Shown: piece after piece, positions 1 to 9,191 of the stretch
Numbering within the stretch: the first letter of the stretch is position 1
How the letters are laid out: every line of letters begins with the position of its first letter
Assembly: GCA_002083475.1 (NCBI GenBank)
Contig: LWDI01000045.1
Span: 37,685-101,684 of the forward strand
Length of the DNA: 64,000 bases
Reading direction: 5' to 3'
Origin: Proteobacteria bacterium SG_bin5
GTDB lineage: Bacteria > Pseudomonadota > Alphaproteobacteria > Sphingomonadales > Sphingomonadaceae
Made by a program: the position numbers and the translations under genes
The notes under the pieces: generated by a model
Told to the model about the DNA's origin: nothing
Seen by the model: the letters and a program-made list of their open reading frames with translations, nothing else
Database searches by the model: none

Positions 1-159
1 TGCGGCCTCGGCCTCGCCAATCCGCTCGAGGCCGAGGGGCTCACGACCAAATGGGCGATCGAGCTGGTCTTCTCGCCGATCCACGGCTTCGACCAGGCGG
101 GTGACCTCGCCGAACTGTTCGCGCGGCCCTTGCGGCGGCGGGAGGTGCTGCGGGTATGA
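1..159 (+). CDS. bchN: Light-independent protochlorophyllide reductase subunit N, C-terminal fragment
   Basis: Only the last 52 codons are in the window; the gene is cut by its left edge, not broken. BchN pairs with BchB to form the catalytic NB component of dark-operative protochlorophyllide reductase (DPOR), which reduces ring D of protochlorophyllide. The segment carrying FSPIHGFDQAGDLAELF followed by an Arg-rich tail matches the BchN C-terminus as I know it. bchB follows on the same strand after a 178-base spacer, and bchH and bchL lie further down, giving the standard DPOR order. The Cys ligands of the NB cluster lie upstream and cannot be checked. Confidence 0.9.
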   Translation, partial: CGLGLANPLEAEGLTTKWAIELVFSPIHGFDQAGDLAELFARPLRRREVLRV

Positions 160-223
160 GCGGCGCCTTGCTCTCGACCGCGATGGGCGCGCTCGCGCGA
201 TCGAGCGGCCGCCAGCTCGAATG

Positions 224-293
224 GATCCCCGCCTTCGCGGGGATGACGCTGAGAGCTTCGGCAAAGGCCGTCATTCCCGCGAAAGCGGGAATC
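224..293. repeat. REP-like inverted repeat doublet in the bchN-bchB spacer
   Basis: Two arms of about 25 bases (224-248 and 269-293) are inverted copies with a few mismatches. Each arm is itself a hairpin around CCCCGC-CTTCG-GCGGGG or a close variant. The element fills most of the only long spacer in an otherwise overlapping operon. It resembles bacterial REP doublets (REPINs) and may act as an mRNA stability or processing element. That role is inference. Confidence 0.8.
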
Positions 294-337
294 TATTCTG
301 GCTGGCCTCTCCATGACGCCCTTACGGGAGCCTCCCC

Positions 338-1864
338 ATGCAGCTGACGGTCTGGACCTATGAAGGCCCGCCGCATGTCGGCGCGATGCGGATCGCGACC
401 GCGATGGAGGGGGTGCATTACGTCCTCCACGCGCCGCAGGGCGATACTTACGCCGATCTGCTGTTCACGATGATCGAGCGCTCGCGGCGGCGCCCGCCGG
501 TCACTTACACCACCTTCCAGGCGCGCGATCTGGGCAAGGATACCGCCGAGCTGTTCCAGCAGGCCGCGCGCGACGCGCATGCGCGTTTCGCCCCGCAGGC
601 GATGATCGTCGGCAGCAGCTGCACCGCCGAGTTGATCCAAGACGATCCCGCCGGGCTCGCCGCGGCGCTCGATCTGCCCTGCCCGGTCATCCCGCTCGAA
701 CTGCCGAGCTATAGCCGCAAGGAGAATTGGGGCGCGGGCGAGACTTTTTACCAGATCGTCCGGCACCTCGCCGACAAGGACGTGACGCCCCCGCCGCGCG
801 AGGGGCGCCGGCCGCGCGCGAACCTGCTTGGCCCCACCGCGCTCGGCTTCCGCCACCGCGACGACGTGACCGAAGTCACCAAGCTGCTCGACGCGATGGG
901 GATCGACGTTCATCTCGTCGCCCCGCGCGGCGCCACCCCCGCCGACATCGCGACGATCGGCGCGGCTGATTTCAACATTCTGCTTTACCCCGAGATCGGC
1001 GACACCGCCGCGCGCTGGCTCGAGCGCGGCTTCGGCCAGAAAACCGTGCGCACCGTGCCGATCGGCGAGGGCGCGACGCGCGACTTCATCGCCGAAGTGG
1101 CGGCGCTCGCCGGGGTCGACCCCGCCCCCGCGCTTCCCAGCAACCTGCCCTGGTGGAGCCGATCGGTCGATTCGACCTATCTCACGGGCAAGCGCGTCTT
1201 CATCTTCGGCGACGCGACTCATGCGATCGCCGCCGCCCGCGTCGCGCGCGACGAGCTGGGGTTCGAAGTGGTGGGCCTGGGCTGCTACAACCGCGAATTC
1301 GCCCGCGAGATCAAGGCCGCGGCACGGTCGCACGGCCTCGCCCCGCTCATCACCGACGATTATCTCGCGGTCGAGCGCGCGATCCAGGAGGCGCAGCCCG
1401 AACTGGTGCTCGGCACGCAGATGGAGCGCCACATCGCCAAAAGGCTGCGCATTCCCTGCGCGGTGATCTCGGCGCCGGTCCATGTCCAGGATTTCCCCGC
1501 GCGCTATTCGCCGCAAATGGGGTTCGAGGGCGCGAACGTGCTGTTCGACAGCTGGGTCCATCCGCTGGTGATGGGGCTGGAGGAACATCTGCTGACGATG
1601 TTCCGCGACGATTTCGAATTTTCGGACGACGCGGGCGCCAGCCATTTGGGCGCGCACGCCGCCGCCCCCGCCGCGCCCGAGCCGGACCCCGCGCCGTGCG
1701 ACGCCACCCATTGGGCGCCCGAGGCCGAGCAGGAACTTCGCAAGATCCCCTTCTTCGTGCGCGGCAAGGCGCGGCGCAATACCGAGGCTTTCGCCGCCGA
1801 GCGCGGCATCGCCCGGATCACGCTCGACACGCTCTACGAGGCGAAGGCGCACCATGCTCGCTAG
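338..1864 (+). CDS. bchB: Light-independent protochlorophyllide reductase subunit B
   Basis: This 508 aa protein has the family's usual length. It forms the DPOR catalytic heterotetramer with BchN and reduces the C17=C18 bond of protochlorophyllide to chlorophyllide a without light. The N-terminus MQLTVWTYEGPPHVGAMR is canonical. Asp36 in QGDTYADLLF is the aspartate known in Rhodobacter to ligate the NB [4Fe-4S] cluster alongside three BchN cysteines. The ATG follows a weak purine-rich stretch (GGGAGCC). The gene overlaps bchH by 11 bases, which implies coupled translation. A Pro/Ala-rich insert near residues 435-460 precedes the conserved C-terminal domain. Confidence 0.97.
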   Translation: MQLTVWTYEGPPHVGAMRIATAMEGVHYVLHAPQGDTYADLLFTMIERSRRRPPVTYTTFQARDLGKDTAELFQQAARDAHARFAPQAMIVGSSCTAELIQDDPAGLAAALDLPCPVIPLELPSYSRKENWGAGETFYQIVRHLADKDVTPPPREGRRPRANLLGPTALGFRHRDDVTEVTKLLDAMGIDVHLVAPRGATPADIATIGAADFNILLYPEIGDTAARWLERGFGQKTVRTVPIGEGATRDFIAEVAALAGVDPAPALPSNLPWWSRSVDSTYLTGKRVFIFGDATHAIAAARVARDELGFEVVGLGCYNREFAREIKAAARSHGLAPLITDDYLAVERAIQEAQPELVLGTQMERHIAKRLRIPCAVISAPVHVQDFPARYSPQMGFEGANVLFDSWVHPLVMGLEEHLLTMFRDDFEFSDDAGASHLGAHAAAPAAPEPDPAPCDATHWAPEAEQELRKIPFFVRGKARRNTEAFAAERGIARITLDTLYEAKAHHAR

Positions 1865-4800
1865 CGCCCCCTATCGCGTCGTGATCGTCACGCTCGACAA
1901 CCACCTCGCCGGGGCGGTCGAGCGCGCGCGGGCGAGCCTTGCCGGCCAGGGTATCAGCGTCGGCTTCCACGCGGCGAGCGATTGGGAGCGGGTCGATGGC
2001 GCGCTGGAGGCGGCGCGCGCGGATATCGCCCAGGCCGACATCATCATCGCGACGATGCTGTTCCTCGACGATCATATCCGCGCGGTCCTTCCCGCTTTCC
2101 AGGCGCGGCGCGAGGCATGCGACGCCTTCGTCGGGCTGATGTCGGGCGCGGAAGTGGTGCGGCTCACCCGGCTCGGCGGCTATCGGATGGACGCGCCGGC
2201 GAAAGGCCCGCTCGCCTTGCTCAAGAAGCTGCGCGGCTCGGCCAAGCCCGGCGCTTCCTCGGGCGCGGGGCAGATGAAGATGCTGCGGCGGCTGCCCAAA
2301 TTGCTGCGCTTCATCCCCGGCACCGCGCAGGACGTGCGCGCTTATTTCCTGACGCTGCAATATTGGCTCGCGGGATCGGACGACAATGTGCTCGCGATGA
2401 TCCGCGCGTTGGTCGATCGTTATGCGCGCGGCTCGCTCAAGGGCGCCTGCCGCGCCGAGCCGCCGCGCGATTATCCCGAAGTCGGCGTCTATCACCCCGC
2501 CTGGTCCGATCGCCTGCGCGAAAGCGCCGCCGCCCTCCCCGCGCCCGCGGCGCCCAAGGGCCGAGTCGGGCTGTTGCTGCTGCGCTCCTATCTGCTCGCG
2601 CGCGATACCGCGCATTATGACGGGGTGATCGCCGCCTTGGAGGCGCGCGGCCTGGCGGTCGTGCCCGCCTTCGCGAGCGGGCTCGACGCGCGCCCGGCGA
2701 TCGAGCGCTTCTTCGTCGCGAACGGGCGCGCGAGCGTCGATGCGATCGTGTCCTTGACCGGCTTCTCGTTGGTCGGCGGGCCCGCCTATAACGACGCGCG
2801 CGCCGCCGAGGACATCCTCGCACGGCTCGACCTGCCCTATGTCGCGGCGCATCCGATCGAGTTTCAAACGCTCGAACAATGGGGCCGGGGCGAAGCCGGG
2901 CTGCTCCCGCTCGAAGCGACGATGATGGTCGCGATCCCCGAGCTCGATGGGGCGATCCAGCCCGGCGTGTTCGGCGGGCGCAGCGACGGCGCCGGCGAAG
3001 CGTGCCAGGGGTGCGCCAAGGGCTGCGTCCACCCCGCCGGGGGCGTCGCGCGGGCGATGCGCGGCTGCCCCGAGCGCGCCGAGGCGCTCGCCGCGCGGGT
3101 CGCGGGGCTGGTCGATCTGCGCCGCGCCGAACGCGCCGCGCTCAAGCTTGCGATCGTGCTCTTCAACTTCCCGCCCAATGCCGGCGCCGCCGGGACGGCG
3201 GCGCATCTTGCGGTGTGGGAATCGCTCCACGCGACGCTCCACCGGCTCGCCGCCGAGGGCTATGCGCTCAACCCGCCCGCCTCGGTCGAAACGCTGCGCG
3301 AGGCCGTGCTCGAAGGCAATGCCGCGCGTTACGGCGCCGACGCCAATGTCGCCGCGCGCGTCAGCGCCGACGAGCATGTTCGTCGCGAGCGCCATTTGAA
3401 GGCGATCGAGGCCGCTTGGGGTCCCGCCCCCGGCAAGCAACAGGCCGATGGCGGATCGATCCAGATCCTGGGCGCCCGCTTCGGCAACGTCTTCGTCGGG
3501 CTGCAACCCTCGATGGGCTATGAGGGCGATCCGATGCGGCTGTTGTTCGAGCGCCGCTTCGCCCCCACCCATGCGTTCAGCGCCTTCTATCGCTGGATCG
3601 CCGAGGACTTCGGCGCGAGCGCGGTGCTTCATTTCGGGACGCATGGCGCGCTCGAATTCATGCCCGGCAAGCAAGCGGGGCTTTCGGGCGATTGCTGGCC
3701 CGAACGGCTGATCGGCGCGCTCCCCAATTTCTACCTCTATGCCGCGAACAACCCGAGCGAGGGGCTGCTCGCCAAACGCCGCTCGGGCGCGACGCTGATC
3801 AGCTATCTGACCCCGCCGCTCGCGCAGAGCGGGCTCTACAAGGGCCTCGCCGAGCTCAAAGGGCTGATCGAGCGCTGGCGCGGCTCGCCCGACGCCACCG
3901 AGCGCGCCAAGCTCGAACCGCTGATCGCCGAGCGCGCCGCCGCGATCGATCTGGAGGGTGACATCCAAAGCCTCGCCGGGCGGCTCTATGAGGTGGAGCG
4001 CGAGCTGATCCCGCACGGGCTGCACATCCTTGGCGAAGCGCCCGCGCCCGAGGTTCGCGCCGGCTGGGTCGAAACGATCGCCGCCGCGAGCCCCGAGGTC
4101 GACGCCGCCGCGATCGACCAGGCGCTCGCCCGCAATGACGAACTGGGGGCGCTGGTCCATGCGCTCGACGGCGGCTTCGTCCGCCCCGCGCCCGGCGGCG
4201 ATCTCGTCCGCAACCCGGCGGTGCTGCCGACGGGGCGTAATCTCCACGGCTTCGACCCGTTCCGCATCCCCAGCGCCTTCGCGCTCGCCGAGGGGGCCGC
4301 CCAGGCCGAGGCGCTGCTCGCGCGCCACCAAGCGGCGAGCGGGACGCTGCCCAAGAGCCTCGCCATGGTGCTCTGGGGCACCGACAATCTGAAGAGCGAC
4401 GGCGCGCAAATCGCCCAGGCGCTCGCGCTGATCGGCGCGCGGCCGCGCTATGACGGCTATGGCCGGCTCGCGGGCGCCGAGTTGGTGCCGCTCGCCGAAC
4501 TCGGCCGGCCGCGGATCGACGTGCTGGTGACGCTTTCGGGCATTTTCCGCGACCTGCTCCCCCTTCAGACGCGGATGCTCGCCGAGGCCGCCTTGCTCGC
4601 CGCCCAGGCCGATGAGCCGCTCGACCGCAATTTCGTGCGCGCGCACGCGCTTGCTTATCAGGCGGCGCAGGGCTGCGATCTGGAGACCGCCGCGCTTCGT
4701 GTCTTCTCGAACGCGCAAGGGGCCTATGGCGCGAACGTCAATCTCCTGATCGAGAACGGCGCCTGGGCCGACCCCGACGAACTCGCCGAAGTCTTCGAGC

Positions 4801-5426
4801 GGCAAAAGGGTTTCGCTTATGGCGTGCGCGGCGCGCCCGAGCGGCGGCCCGAATTGCTCAAGGCCGCGCTCGCCGATGTCGAGCTGGCCTATCAGAATCT
4901 CGACTCGGTCGAACTCGGCGTCACCGACATCGATCAATATGTCGACGCGCTGGGCGGCATCAGCCGCTCGGTCGCGCGCGCGCGCGGCGCCGAGCCGCCG
5001 GTTTATATTCTCGACGCGACGCAAGGGTCCGCCAAGGTCCGCACGCTCGGCGAGCAAGTCGCGCTCGAGACGCGGACGCGCCTGCTCAACCCCGTGTGGC
5101 ACGAAGGCATGCTCAAGCACGGCGCCGAGGGCGTCCGCGCGATCGAGGCGCATATGACCGCGACGATGGGCTGGAGCGCGACCACCGGCGACGTCGCCCC
5201 CTGGGTCTATGCCCGCGCGGCCGAAACCTTCGTACTCGATCCCACGATGCGCGATCGGCTCGCCGCGCTCAATCCCAAGGCGGCCGCGCGGCTCGCCCAG
5301 CGGCTGCTGGAGGCGAACGACCGCGCCTATTGGCAGCCCGACCCCGATACCCTGGCGGCTTTGCAGAACGCGGCCGACGATCTTGAAGACGCGCTCGAGG
5401 GGATCACCCCCGCGGCCGCGGCATGA
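1854..5426 (+). CDS. bchH: Magnesium chelatase subunit H
   Basis: This 1190 aa protein is the large porphyrin-binding subunit of Mg-chelatase. With BchI and BchD (not in this window) it inserts Mg2+ into protoporphyrin IX, the committed step toward bacteriochlorophyll. The length fits BchH. The conserved CobN/BchH-type block HFGTHGALEFMPGK begins at about residue 593. The start ATG lies inside the bchB 3' end. The stop is followed after 10 bases by bchL, with GAGGAG spanning the junction as the probable ribosome-binding site. The long minus-strand reading frame opposite it is a codon-bias shadow. Confidence 0.97.
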   Translation: MLASAPYRVVIVTLDNHLAGAVERARASLAGQGISVGFHAASDWERVDGALEAARADIAQADIIIATMLFLDDHIRAVLPAFQARREACDAFVGLMSGAEVVRLTRLGGYRMDAPAKGPLALLKKLRGSAKPGASSGAGQMKMLRRLPKLLRFIPGTAQDVRAYFLTLQYWLAGSDDNVLAMIRALVDRYARGSLKGACRAEPPRDYPEVGVYHPAWSDRLRESAAALPAPAAPKGRVGLLLLRSYLLARDTAHYDGVIAALEARGLAVVPAFASGLDARPAIERFFVANGRASVDAIVSLTGFSLVGGPAYNDARAAEDILARLDLPYVAAHPIEFQTLEQWGRGEAGLLPLEATMMVAIPELDGAIQPGVFGGRSDGAGEACQGCAKGCVHPAGGVARAMRGCPERAEALAARVAGLVDLRRAERAALKLAIVLFNFPPNAGAAGTAAHLAVWESLHATLHRLAAEGYALNPPASVETLREAVLEGNAARYGADANVAARVSADEHVRRERHLKAIEAAWGPAPGKQQADGGSIQILGARFGNVFVGLQPSMGYEGDPMRLLFERRFAPTHAFSAFYRWIAEDFGASAVLHFGTHGALEFMPGKQAGLSGDCWPERLIGALPNFYLYAANNPSEGLLAKRRSGATLISYLTPPLAQSGLYKGLAELKGLIERWRGSPDATERAKLEPLIAERAAAIDLEGDIQSLAGRLYEVERELIPHGLHILGEAPAPEVRAGWVETIAAASPEVDAAAIDQALARNDELGALVHALDGGFVRPAPGGDLVRNPAVLPTGRNLHGFDPFRIPSAFALAEGAAQAEALLARHQAASGTLPKSLAMVLWGTDNLKSDGAQIAQALALIGARPRYDGYGRLAGAELVPLAELGRPRIDVLVTLSGIFRDLLPLQTRMLAEAALLAAQADEPLDRNFVRAHALAYQAAQGCDLETAALRVFSNAQGAYGANVNLLIENGAWADPDELAEVFERQKGFAYGVRGAPERRPELLKAALADVELAYQNLDSVELGVTDIDQYVDALGGISRSVARARGAEPPVYILDATQGSAKVRTLGEQVALETRTRLLNPVWHEGMLKHGAEGVRAIEAHMTATMGWSATTGDVAPWVYARAAETFVLDPTMRDRLAALNPKAAARLAQRLLEANDRAYWQPDPDTLAALQNAADDLEDALEGITPAAAA

Positions 5427-5436
5427 GGAGTAAGTG

Positions 5437-6327
5437 ATGGCGTTGCTCGATCCCCCCATCCGCCGCCCCGATGGCGAAGGCAGCGTCCAGGTGCGGCTCG
5501 ATCCCGCCGATCGAATCGGCACGGCGAAAGTCTTCGCGGTCTATGGCAAGGGTGGGATCGGCAAATCGACCACCTCGTCGAACCTCTCCGCCGCCTTTTC
5601 GCTGCTCGGCAAGCGCGTGCTGCAGATCGGCTGCGATCCCAAGCATGACAGCACCTTCACCCTCACCAAGAAGCTGATGCCGACGGTGATCGACGTGCTC
5701 GAAAGCGTCGAATTCCATGCCGAGGAGCTGCGCCCCGAAGATTATATGTTCGAAGGCTTCAACGGCGTGATGTGCGTCGAAGCGGGCGGCCCGCCGGCGG
5801 GCACCGGCTGCGGCGGCTATGTCGTGGGGCAGACGGTGAAGCTGCTCAAACAGCATCATCTGCTCGAAGATACCGATGTCGTGCTGTTCGACGTGCTGGG
5901 CGACGTGGTATGCGGCGGGTTCGCCGCGCCCTTGCAACATGCCGAGCGCGCGGTGATCGTGACCGCCAACGACTTCGACAGCATCTTCGCGATGAACCGG
6001 ATCATCGCGGCGATCAGCGCCAAGGCCAAGAATTACGACGTCCGCCTCGCCGGCTGCATCGCCAATCGCTCGGCCGCGACCGACGAGATCGACCGTTTTT
6101 GCGGCGCGACCGGGCTCGATCGCCTCGCGCATCTGCCCGATCTCGACGCGATCCGGCGCAGCCGCCTGAAAAAATGCACCCTCTTCGAAATGCCCGACAG
6201 CCCCGAGGTGGAGGCGGCGCGGCAGGAGTATCTGCGGCTCGCCGCCACCATGTGGGCCGGCATCGAGCCCTGCCAGGCGCAGGCGATGAAGGACCGCGAC
6301 ATCTTCGAATTCCTGGGGTTCGAATGA
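5437..6327 (+). CDS. bchL: Light-independent protochlorophyllide reductase iron-sulfur ATP-binding protein
   Basis: BchL is the NifH-like homodimeric reductase of DPOR. It uses ATP hydrolysis to drive electrons from a shared [4Fe-4S] cluster to BchNB. Counting from the ATG at 5437 (296 aa), the P-loop GKGGIGKST spans residues 37-45, and the cluster ligands Cys125 (TGCGG) and Cys159 (VVCGG) are present. A GTG immediately upstream at 5434 is a possible alternative start; ATG is preferred because GAGGAG sits 6 bases before it. The gene overlaps bchM by 4 bases. Confidence 0.97.
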   Translation: MALLDPPIRRPDGEGSVQVRLDPADRIGTAKVFAVYGKGGIGKSTTSSNLSAAFSLLGKRVLQIGCDPKHDSTFTLTKKLMPTVIDVLESVEFHAEELRPEDYMFEGFNGVMCVEAGGPPAGTGCGGYVVGQTVKLLKQHHLLEDTDVVLFDVLGDVVCGGFAAPLQHAERAVIVTANDFDSIFAMNRIIAAISAKAKNYDVRLAGCIANRSAATDEIDRFCGATGLDRLAHLPDLDAIRRSRLKKCTLFEMPDSPEVEAARQEYLRLAATMWAGIEPCQAQAMKDRDIFEFLGFE

Positions 6328-6989
6328 TGGCGAGCGCCCCTTTCCAAGCCCGCCGCGACGCGCTCGAAACCTATTTCGATCGCACCGCCGCCAAGGCGTG
6401 GGAGCAATTGACGAGCGACGCGCCCGTCTCGGGCATCCGCGCGACGGTGCGCGCCGGGCGCGACCGGATGCGCGCGACCTTGCTCGATTGGCTGGGCGAT
6501 GACCTGCGCGGGATGCGGCTGCTCGACGCGGGCTGCGGCACCGGCGCTTTGTCGATCGCGGCGGCCGAGCGCGGCGCCGAGGTGGTCGCGATCGACATCG
6601 CGGGCAATTTGGTCGACGTCGCGCGCCGCCGCGCCGGGGGCCTGGCGATCGAGTGGCGCGTGGGCGACATGCTCGATCCCGCGCTCGGGCACTTCGACGC
6701 GGTGGTCGCGATGGACTCGCTGATCCATTACCGCGCCGAGGATATCGCCGCGACGGCGGCGACGCTCGGCGCCCGGACGCGCTCGCTGCTCTTCACCATC
6801 GCCCCGCGCACCCCCGCGCTCGCCGCGATGCACGCGATCGGCAAGCTCTTCCCGCGCGGCGACCGCTCGCCCGCGATCGAGCCGGTGGCGCCGGCCAGGC
6901 TCAAGCGACTGCTCGGCGGCCCGGTCGCGCGCGAGGCGCGGGTGACGAGCGGCTTTTACATCAGCCACGCGCTGGAGTGGCGGCCATGA
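6324..6989 (+). CDS. bchM: Magnesium protoporphyrin IX methyltransferase
   Basis: This 221 aa protein is an S-adenosylmethionine-dependent O-methyltransferase that methylates Mg-protoporphyrin IX on the ring-C propionate, directly after Mg-chelatase and before the cyclase. The SAM-binding motif LLDAGCGTG spans residues 66-74, followed by an acidic strand end (VVAIDIA). The C-terminus (FYISHALEW) is typical of BchM. The first ATG at 6324 overlaps the bchL stop, and a second ATG at 6327 cannot be excluded. It overlaps lhaA by 4 bases at its 3' end. Confidence 0.96.
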   Translation: MMASAPFQARRDALETYFDRTAAKAWEQLTSDAPVSGIRATVRAGRDRMRATLLDWLGDDLRGMRLLDAGCGTGALSIAAAERGAEVVAIDIAGNLVDVARRRAGGLAIEWRVGDMLDPALGHFDAVVAMDSLIHYRAEDIAATAATLGARTRSLLFTIAPRTPALAAMHAIGKLFPRGDRSPAIEPVAPARLKRLLGGPVAREARVTSGFYISHALEWRP

Positions 6990-8416
6990 CCGGGCTCTGG
7001 CTCCGCCTCGGCACCAAATTCCTCCCCTTCGCGGATGCCGCGAGCGACGATCTGCCGCTGCCTCGCTTGCTGCGCCTGTCGCTGTTCCAAGTGGCGATCG
7101 GGCTCGCTTTCGTGCTGATCAACTTCACGCTCAACCGAGTGATGATCGTCGAGATCGGCGTGCCCGCGAGCCTCGTCGCGGTGCTGGTCGCGCTGCCGTT
7201 GCTGTTCGCGCCGGCGCGCGCGCTGATCGGCTATAAGTCCGACAATCACGTCTCGATCCTCGGCTGGCGGCGCGTGCCCTATATCTGGTTCGGCGCGCTG
7301 ATGCAGTTCGGCGGGCTCGCGATCATGCCCTTCGCGCTGCTGCTGATGACCGGGCGCGGCGAGCTCGCGGGCGCTTGGGCGGGCGTGATCGGCGCGAGCA
7401 TCGCTTTCCTGCTGGTCGGCGCGGGCATGGCGACCGCGCAGACGGCGGGGCTCGCGCTCGCGACCGATCTCTCGCCGCCCGACAAACGCCCGCGCGTCGT
7501 GGCTTTGCTGCAAGTGATGCTGCTCTGCGGCATGGTGATCGCCTCGCTGTTGTTCGGGCGGCTGCTCGGCGATTTCGATCCCACCCGGCTGGTGCAAGTG
7601 ATCCAGGGCACCGCCGCCGTCTCGATGCTGCTGAACGTGATCGCGCTGTGGAAGCAGGAGGCGCGCGTCGCGGGCGGGCGCGGGCGCGCGAGCGTCGACA
7701 CGGTCGATTTCACTGGGCGCTGGCGCGAGCTGGTCGCGGTGCCGCGCGTGCGCCGGTTGCTCGTCGCGATCGGGCTCGGCGCGGCGGGGTTCACGATGCA
7801 GGATATTTTGCTCGAACCCTATGGCGGGCATGTGCTGGGGCTGAACGTGGGGGCGACGACCGCGCTTTCGGCGCTCTGGTCGCTCGGGATGATCGGCGGC
7901 TTCGCGCTCGCCGCGCGCGCGCTCGGGCGGGACGCGGTGCCGACCGCGCTCGCCGGCTGGGGGATGGTGATCGGCATCGCCGGCTTCGCGGTGATCGTCA
8001 TGTCCGCTCCGCTCCATTCGGTGGCGATGCTGTGCCTGGGCGCGGGGGCGATCGGGTTCGGGGGTGGGCTGTTCGCGGTGTGCACCTTGCTCGCGATGAT
8101 GAACCTCGCCAGCCCCGGCCAAGCCGGGCTCGCGCTCGGCGCCTGGGGCGCGGTGCAGGCGAGCGCGGGCGGGATCGCGATCTTCGTCTCGGGCGCCTTG
8201 CGCGACGGTTTCGGCGCGCTCGCCATGGCCGGGCGCTTCGGCCCCGGGCTCGTCGATCCGGCGAGCGGCTATAGTTTCGTCTGGCATTTGGAGATCGCGC
8301 TGCTGTTCGCCGGTCTCGTCGCGATAGGTCCGCTGGCGCGGCGGATCGACCTTACCCCCCGCGCTCTGTCCCCGCGTCCGGTGCCCGCCGCTTATCCGGC
8401 CTTCGAGAAGGACTGA
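6986..8416 (+). CDS. lhaA: Light-harvesting 1 assembly protein, PucC/LhaA family
   Basis: This 476 aa very hydrophobic protein, predicted to have about 12 membrane spans, belongs to the BCD/PucC branch of the major facilitator fold. The family acts in the inner membrane to assemble LH1 and deliver bacteriochlorophyll. The block following span 2 (IGYKSDNHVSILGWRRVPYIW) is diagnostic of PucC/LhaA; only part of it is quoted here to identify it. The position between bchM and puhA is the conserved place of lhaA rather than pucC. The start is the ATG in the 4-base overlap with bchM. The C-terminal tail is cytoplasmic and Pro-rich. Confidence 0.94.
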   Translation: MTGLWLRLGTKFLPFADAASDDLPLPRLLRLSLFQVAIGLAFVLINFTLNRVMIVEIGVPASLVAVLVALPLLFAPARALIGYKSDNHVSILGWRRVPYIWFGALMQFGGLAIMPFALLLMTGRGELAGAWAGVIGASIAFLLVGAGMATAQTAGLALATDLSPPDKRPRVVALLQVMLLCGMVIASLLFGRLLGDFDPTRLVQVIQGTAAVSMLLNVIALWKQEARVAGGRGRASVDTVDFTGRWRELVAVPRVRRLLVAIGLGAAGFTMQDILLEPYGGHVLGLNVGATTALSALWSLGMIGGFALAARALGRDAVPTALAGWGMVIGIAGFAVIVMSAPLHSVAMLCLGAGAIGFGGGLFAVCTLLAMMNLASPGQAGLALGAWGAVQASAGGIAIFVSGALRDGFGALAMAGRFGPGLVDPASGYSFVWHLEIALLFAGLVAIGPLARRIDLTPRALSPRPVPAAYPAFEKD

Positions 8417-8420
8417 TCCG

Positions 8421-9191
8421 ATGACTTACCATCTCACCCCCAATATCGACTGGGCGCTGGTCGTCCTCGATGCCTTCTTCATCTTCTTCCTGGGGCTGAT
8501 CATCTATCTGCGCCGCGAGGATCGGCGCGAAGGCTATCCGCTCGAGGACAATCTCACCGGCGAGCCGGAAAGCTATGGCAGCGCCTTTCTGATGGCGCCC
8601 GCCAAAAGCTTCAAACTGCCTTTCGGCCACGGCACCGTCACCACCCCGACCAAGGACCGCGAGCCGGTGAACATCGCCGCGCGCCGCACCGATCCCTCGC
8701 CCGGCTCGGGCTATGTGCCGACCGGCAACCCGCTGATCGACGGCATCGGCCCGGCGGCCTATGCCGCGCGCGCCAAACGCCCCGATCTCGATTGGGAGGG
8801 CCATCCGCGCGTCGTGCCGCTGTCGTCGCTCCCCGACTTCTATGTCGATCGCGAGGATGCCGATCCGCGCGGCTATCAAGTGGTCGCCGCCGACGGCCGG
8901 GTGGCGGGCGAGGTGACCGATTTGTGGGTCGATCGCGCCGATCGGCTGGTGCGCTATCTCCAGGTCGCGCTCCCCAGCGGGCGCAGCGTGCTCGCGCCGA
9001 TGTTCATGGCAAGCGTGCGGCGCGCGCGGCGCACCGTCACCGTTACCGCGATCACCGCCGCCCAATTCGCCGATGTGCCGGGAATCGAGGGCGACGGCGT
9101 GGTGACGATGTACGAGGAAGAACGCATCCAGGCCTATTTCGGCGGCGGCTATCTCTATGCCCTGCCCGAGCGAGCGGAGCCGTTTCTGTGA
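8421..9191 (+). CDS. puhA: Photosynthetic reaction centre H subunit
   Basis: This 256 aa protein is the H subunit capping the cytoplasmic side of the type II reaction centre and shaping proton delivery to QB. One N-terminal membrane span lies at about residues 11-30 (WALVVLDAFFIFFLGLIIYL), followed by the RREDRREGYPLE boundary typical of PuhA and a PRC-barrel-like cytoplasmic domain. It starts 4 bases after lhaA and overlaps puhB by 4 bases (GTGA). The L and M genes (pufLM) are not in this window. Confidence 0.97.
   Translation: MTYHLTPNIDWALVVLDAFFIFFLGLIIYLRREDRREGYPLEDNLTGEPESYGSAFLMAPAKSFKLPFGHGTVTTPTKDREPVNIAARRTDPSPGSGYVPTGNPLIDGIGPAAYAARAKRPDLDWEGHPRVVPLSSLPDFYVDREDADPRGYQVVAADGRVAGEVTDLWVDRADRLVRYLQVALPSGRSVLAPMFMASVRRARRTVTVTAITAAQFADVPGIEGDGVVTMYEEERIQAYFGGGYLYALPERAEPFL

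Noticed and set aside
1818..5522. A 1234-codon open frame antisense to bchH, and similar long antisense frames opposite alaS (13917-16817), the TonB receptor (36645-39446) and lon (49912-51921)
   Set aside because: High GC content removes stop codons from antisense frames. None shows a family motif, and each lies exactly opposite a well-recognised gene.
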